Positions 60,155 through 64,000 of a stretch of 64,000 nt of DNA are shown piece by piece (the stretch's first letter is position 1; each line of letters starts with the position of its first letter). A program made the position numbers and the translations under genes. Source of the stretch: Bradyrhizobium zhengyangense (GTDB lineage Bacteria; Pseudomonadota; Alphaproteobacteria; Rhizobiales; Xanthobacteraceae); the NCBI RefSeq assembly GCF_022012435.1, contig NZ_JAKLUA010000013.1, forward strand, positions 124,001 through 188,000. Direction: 5' to 3'. The notes beneath the pieces are model-generated. The model did not search any database, was not told the origin of the DNA, and was given only the letters and a program-made list of their open reading frames with translations.

Positions 60155-63100
60155 TCAGACGAACGCGAAGTCGTTGCTGGTCAGGTTCATGGCGACGACG
60201 TTCTTCAGCAGGATCGAGTCGCTCGCCGTGACATGGACCAGGGTGTCGGCTCCGGATTGGCTGATCTGGAGATGACTGTAGTCCGTGGCCATCAGCTTTG
60301 AGATCGCGACCGTGTCGTAGCCCGCCGCGGATCCGGCATGGAAGTCATTCACCGTGTCATTGCCGCCGCCGAACGAAATCGTGGTCGAGCCGGCGCCGGC
60401 CACCGCGAAGACGTCGTTGCCGGCGCCGCCGGCGAGCGTGATGCCTGCAACCTTGGCCGACGCGTTGTGCGTGCCGTCCGAGTTCAGGATGTCGACATAG
60501 GCCAGATTTCCGGCGGTGTTGTAGGAGTCGTGCTCCGTGTTCGTGGCATTGAAGTAGAAGTTGTCGTGCGACGCGTTGGCGTTGTTGACGTACATCTTGG
60601 CCTTGACGCCGTCGGTGTAGACCGTCGTCGAGGACGAGCCGTCGGTGTTCTGGGCGAAGTCGCTGGCGATCTTGCCGCTCGAATACGTCTGGGTGTCCTT
60701 CGACCCGTCGGCATTGGTGATGTAGACCGACGTCTTGACGCCGCCGCTGTAGTTGGTCGCCGTGGTGTTGCCGCTGGCCTTCTCCACCGTTTGCGTGACG
60801 CTGCCGGTGGTGTCGAAGGTGGAGGTCAGGCTGGAGCCGTTGGTGTAGTTCTGCACCTCGGTGGTCTTGTGCCCGGTCGAGTCGTACAGGTCGGTCGTGA
60901 CGCTGCCGTCCGAATTGACCACCTTGCTGTATTGCAGGCTGCCGTCGGCGTGCAGATCGGTGATCGACGTGACGCTGCCGTCGGCCTTGATCTGCTGGAT
61001 CTCGGTCGTGTAGGCCTTGCCGGTGACGTTGAAGAAGGTATTGGTATGTGTGCCGTCGGCGTGCGTGTCGTAGGTCGCGGTCTTGATGTCGTTGCTGTAG
61101 ACCGTGGTTGAGAACGAGCCATCCGGCTTCTGGATCAGCGTGCTGGTGAGGTGGCCGGTCGTATAGAGGTCGGTTTCCGTGGAGCCGTCGGCGTGCGTGA
61201 TGTAGACCGACGTCTTCACGCCGCTGCTGAAGTTCGTGGTCGTGGAGTCGCCGCCGGCCTTCGCCACGGTCTGCGTGACGCTGCCCGCCGCATTGTAGGT
61301 GGAGATCAGCGTGGAGCCGTTGGCGTAGTTGACGATCTCCGTCGTCTTGTGACCCGTGCTGTCGTACTGGTCGGTGGTGGTGCCGCCGTCCGCGTTCAGG
61401 ACCTTCGTGTACTGCGTCGTGCCGTCGGCATGCAGGTTGGTGAAGGCCGTGATCGTTCCGTCCGCCTTGGTGGTCTGGATCTGCGTTGTGTAGGGCTGGC
61501 CGGTGACGTTGTAGAAGGTGTTGGTGTGGGTACCATCGGTGTTGGTGACATACACCTTGGATTTGACGCCGCTTGCGAAGACCGTCATCGATGACGATCC
61601 ATCAGTTTTTTGAACGAGATCGGCCGTGATGACGCCGGCTGAGTACAGCTTGGTTTCCTTGCTGCCGTCGGCGTTGATGATGTAGATCGAGGTCGGAACA
61701 CCCGCGCTGAGGTTCGTCGTGGTGGCGTTACCGTTGGCAGCTTTGGCAACCGTCTGCGTTGCGACCCCTGATGTGTTGTAGGTCGTGGTGAGGCTCGAAC
61801 CGTCCGTGTAGTTCTGCACGACGGTGATTCTCTGGCCGGCGCTGTTGTAGAGGCCGGTGGTCGTGCTGCCGTCCGCGTTGAGGACCTTGGTGTACTGCGT
61901 CGTGCCGTCGGCATGCAGGTTGGTGAAGGCCGTGATCGTTCCGTCGGCCTTGGTCGTCTGGATCTGCGTCGTGTAGGCCTGCCCGGTGATGTTGTAGAAG
62001 GTGTTGGTGTGGGTGCCGTCGGCGTTGGTGACATACACCTTGGATTTGACGCCGCTCGCATAGACAGTCGTCAACGAAGATCCGTCGGTCTTCTGGACGA
62101 AATCGCTGTTGATCACGCCGGCGGTGAACAGCTTGCTTTCCTTGGTTCCGTCGGCGCTGCTGATGTAGATCGAAGCCAGCACGCCAGCGGTGTAGTTCGT
62201 CGTCGTGCTGGCACCCCCGGCCTTTGCCACGGTCTGCGTCACCGTGCCGGTGGTGTCGTAGTTCGTGGTCAAGCTCGAACCGTCGGTATAGTTGCGCACC
62301 TCCGACGTCTTCTGGCCGGCGCTGTTGTAGAGGTCGGTGGTTGTGCTGCCGTCGGCGTTGAGGATCTTGGTGTACTGCGTCGTGCCGTCTGCGTGCAGTT
62401 GGGTGATGGAAGTCATCGTTCCATCGGCCTTGGCGGTCTGGATCTGGGTCGTGTAGGCCTGCCCGGTGATGCCGTAGAACGTGTTGGTATGCGTTCCGTC
62501 GGCATTGGTCAGATAGACCTTGGACTTCAGGCCGTTCGCATAAACCGTGGTCGTGACCGACATGTCGGAGCCGACAACCGTCTCGCTGGAGATGCTGCCG
62601 TCCGAATTGTAGTTGATGGTTTGCTTGGCGCCGTTTGCGTTGACGATCACTTCCTGCGTCTTCACGCCGTTCGAGTACAGGATGGTGTCGCTGCTCAAGT
62701 CGACGTTGACGAGCGACTTGCTGGTGATGACGCCGTTGCTGAAGTTCGAGGTCTGCGTTCCCGTCAACGTGCAGGAGGCGTTGAAGAACTTGGTCTCGCT
62801 CCAGCTCGTCGTGGAGGTGGTGACGGAGAAGGAGTAGCCGCCCTGGATCGCCGCAAGGGCGTGGCCGTAGTGCGAGATGATGTAGCTCATCGTCGATGCG
62901 GAGGCGACAGGGAGCACATGCGTATCGGTCAGCGTGATCGATTGCAGGACGGTCGAGGCGGAGAGGTCGGCCAATTCTGCGACGATCTGGGCGGCGGTGC
63001 CGGTGACATCGGCCGTCTGGGTCGGATTCGAGGGAACCGCGGGCGTCCCGTCGATCTCGATGATGATCGGGTGATCGCTTACGGGGATCGTGAACGAGCT

Positions 63101-64000
63101 GACATTGCTGTAGGTCGCGATCGGGTCGGTTCCGCCGGTCGGATCGTAGACCTTGATCGACTGATGTACGGCGCCGAGTTGGACCGCGACGGTCTGGCTC
63201 GGATTGCTGATCTCCGAGTTCGTCGTCTGATCCCAGACCCTCGGTTCGGCCCAAACGACGAGATCGTAGGCGCCGTTGCTCTTGCCGAGCACCATGCTGT
63301 TGCCGGAGTCCGGCATGTTGCTGAGCGTATAGTTCAGCGGGCTCGTCGGCTGCCCGCTGCCTTTCCCGTCGTCGTTGAGAATCGTCGTCAGGTTATGGAC
63401 CGCAGTGGCCGCGAGCTTGGGCGTGCCGTCGTCGTAGAACAGCCCGAAATGGCTCTGTGCATTGGTGTCGCTGCTGGACGAGTTGCGATCGAGCAGCTCG
63501 TAGAGATAGGTCGTGCCGACGCCGTCCTTGAAGGCGTCCATCACCGTGTTGAGGATGGACTTGGCCTGAACCGCCTCGTTGACGCCGAGGAACGGCGTGG
63601 TGCTCAGCGTCGTGTAGCCGGTTTCGGTGATGACCGAAGGATCGCCGGGAGACACCGAGCTAGCGAGATTAAGCGCCGACGACAGAGCCACCGCCGGCGT
63701 GGTGCCGGTGCTGACATAAGCGTGCGAGTTGGCGTAATCTGAGTATGCGCCGAGATTGCCGAGCTTCGCGAAGTCGGCGGGATCGTTGTAGCCGAGAGTG
63801 AGGTTGTAGACCGGAAGATTGGCGAGCGACGCGTCGGCCTTGATCGAGGCGTAGTACGCTTGCTGAAATTGCGCGGCGGCTTCGATCGTCGAACTGCCGT
63901 TGTAGCTGAACGCCTGGAGGTTGACTTCGTTCAGGCCCTCCAGTGCGATGATGCTGCTGGGGTGCGCGGCCTGGAACGCGTCGAGCGCGTCGATGTATTG
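60155..64000 (-). CDS. Giant secreted glycosidase with tandem repeats (partial at right edge)
   Basis: The frame is open from the right edge, so the start lies beyond the window. At least 1281 residues are visible. The N-terminal part is a clan GH-A-like glycosidase barrel: acid/base Glu in LEGLNEVN (near 63928) and nucleophile Glu in VITETGY, 101 residues later. A beta-rich linker follows, then four 160-161-residue repeats and partial ones. The C-terminus has an RTX-like GGAGNDVF and an acidic, strand-rich end that fits type I secretion. It probably cuts or remodels the exopolysaccharide made by this locus. The GH family is not certain. Confidence 0.8.
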   Translation of the reverse strand, partial: QYIDALDAFQAAHPSSIIALEGLNEVNLQAFSYNGSSTIEAAAQFQQAYYASIKADASLANLPVYNLTLGYNDPADFAKLGNLGAYSDYANSHAYVSTGTTPAVALSSALNLASSVSPGDPSVITETGYTTLSTTPFLGVNEAVQAKSILNTVMDAFKDGVGTTYLYELLDRNSSSSDTNAQSHFGLFYDDGTPKLAATAVHNLTTILNDDGKGSGQPTSPLNYTLSNMPDSGNSMVLGKSNGAYDLVVWAEPRVWDQTTNSEISNPSQTVAVQLGAVHQSIKVYDPTGGTDPIATYSNVSSFTIPVSDHPIIIEIDGTPAVPSNPTQTADVTGTAAQIVAELADLSASTVLQSITLTDTHVLPVASASTMSYIISHYGHALAAIQGGYSFSVTTSTTSWSETKFFNASCTLTGTQTSNFSNGVITSKSLVNVDLSSDTILYSNGVKTQEVIVNANGAKQTINYNSDGSISSETVVGSDMSVTTTVYANGLKSKVYLTNADGTHTNTFYGITGQAYTTQIQTAKADGTMTSITQLHADGTTQYTKILNADGSTTTDLYNSAGQKTSEVRNYTDGSSLTTNYDTTGTVTQTVAKAGGASTTTNYTAGVLASIYISSADGTKESKLFTAGVINSDFVQKTDGSSLTTVYASGVKSKVYVTNADGTHTNTFYNITGQAYTTQIQTTKADGTITAFTNLHADGTTQYTKVLNADGSTTTGLYNSAGQRITVVQNYTDGSSLTTTYNTSGVATQTVAKAANGNATTTNLSAGVPTSIYIINADGSKETKLYSAGVITADLVQKTDGSSSMTVFASGVKSKVYVTNTDGTHTNTFYNVTGQPYTTQIQTTKADGTITAFTNLHADGTTQYTKVLNADGGTTTDQYDSTGHKTTEIVNYANGSTLISTYNAAGSVTQTVAKAGGDSTTTNFSSGVKTSVYITHADGSTETDLYTTGHLTSTLIQKPDGSFSTTVYSNDIKTATYDTHADGTHTNTFFNVTGKAYTTEIQQIKADGSVTSITDLHADGSLQYSKVVNSDGSVTTDLYDSTGHKTTEVQNYTNGSSLTSTFDTTGSVTQTVEKASGNTTATNYSGGVKTSVYITNADGSKDTQTYSSGKIASDFAQNTDGSSSTTVYTDGVKAKMYVNNANASHDNFYFNATNTEHDSYNTAGNLAYVDILNSDGTHNASAKVAGITLAGGAGNDVFAVAGAGSTTISFGGGNDTVNDFHAGSAAGYDTVAISKLMATDYSHLQISQSGADTLVHVTASDSILLKNVVAMNLTSNDFAFV
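60605..62527 (-). repeat. Four tandem 480-bp coding repeats in the glycosidase
   Basis: Units lie at 62527-62048, 62047-61565, 61564-61085 and 61084-60605, encoding 160, 161, 160 and 160 residues. Each begins K(S/T)K-type VYVTNADGTHTNTFYN and contains about eight 20-residue sub-repeats of the form ADGT-x-YN-x-G. Units 1-3 are most alike, especially in KADGTITAFTNLHADGTTQ. Partial copies flank the array. Confidence 0.9.

Noticed and set aside
60605..62527. CRISPR array considered because of the regular repeats
   Set aside because: Units are 480 bp, coding and contiguous; there are no short repeats with unique spacers.
61913..63742. 609-residue plus-strand ORF with internal repeats
   Set aside because: Its repeats are only the reverse reading of the glycosidase repeat array.
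1..64000. tRNA, rRNA or attachment sites
   Set aside because: I looked for tRNA-like and rRNA-like sequence by eye and saw none; a scan with tRNAscan-SE and Infernal would settle it.

Overview
The window looks like a chromosomal segment of a soil alphaproteobacterium, most likely Bradyrhizobium or a close relative. The reasons are high GC, strong third-position G/C, rhizobial-style pob/pca regulation (an AraC-type regulator beside pobA, a LysR gene beside pcaHG), a che operon of bradyrhizobial layout, and many short lineage-restricted ORFs. This placement is inference. No rRNA, tRNA or CRISPR array was seen.

Region 1 (1-16141) is catabolism. It holds tcuAB (tricarballylate oxidation) behind a palindromic operator, a lipase-like hydrolase after a three-domain transporter/acyltransferase/acyl-ACP synthetase gene, a TetR gene with two identical operators, a membrane diguanylate cyclase, pncB, a LysR gene divergent from pcaHG, an SPW-family membrane protein, and an AraC gene divergent from pobA. 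PobA converts 4-hydroxybenzoate to protocatechuate, which PcaHG ring-opens.

Region 2 (16142-18919) is a scar of mobile DNA: decayed IS1182-like and IS21-like transposase pieces, an AbiE-type antitoxin/toxin pair with an operator over its promoter, and a small acidic ORF.

Region 3 (19066-34697) is signalling. A secreted protein and a CHASE2 adenylate cyclase form an operon behind a perfect CRP-like palindrome. An HD-GYP response regulator is divergent from a long chemotaxis operon (STAS protein, cheY, cheA, cheW, mcp, cheW, mcp, cheR, cheB, soluble receptor-like protein). An intrinsic terminator or attenuator sits between the second mcp and cheR.

Region 4 (34848-46276) mixes a GrlR-like protein, galE, many small genes, decayed CHRD and EAL genes, divergent rfbAB and rfbCD (dTDP-rhamnose), and a PrpA-type phosphatase.

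Region 5 (46619-64000) is an exopolysaccharide locus. It has the initiating glycosylphosphotransferase, a Wzc/ExoP-like chain-length kinase with a secreted partner, an inactivated transglutaminase-like peptidase, a Wzy-like polymerase and five membrane acyltransferases. It ends in a large, probably type I-secreted glycosidase with four 160-residue repeats that runs off the right edge. GalE and RfbABCD could supply its sugar nucleotides. No flippase or further glycosyltransferase lies in the window.
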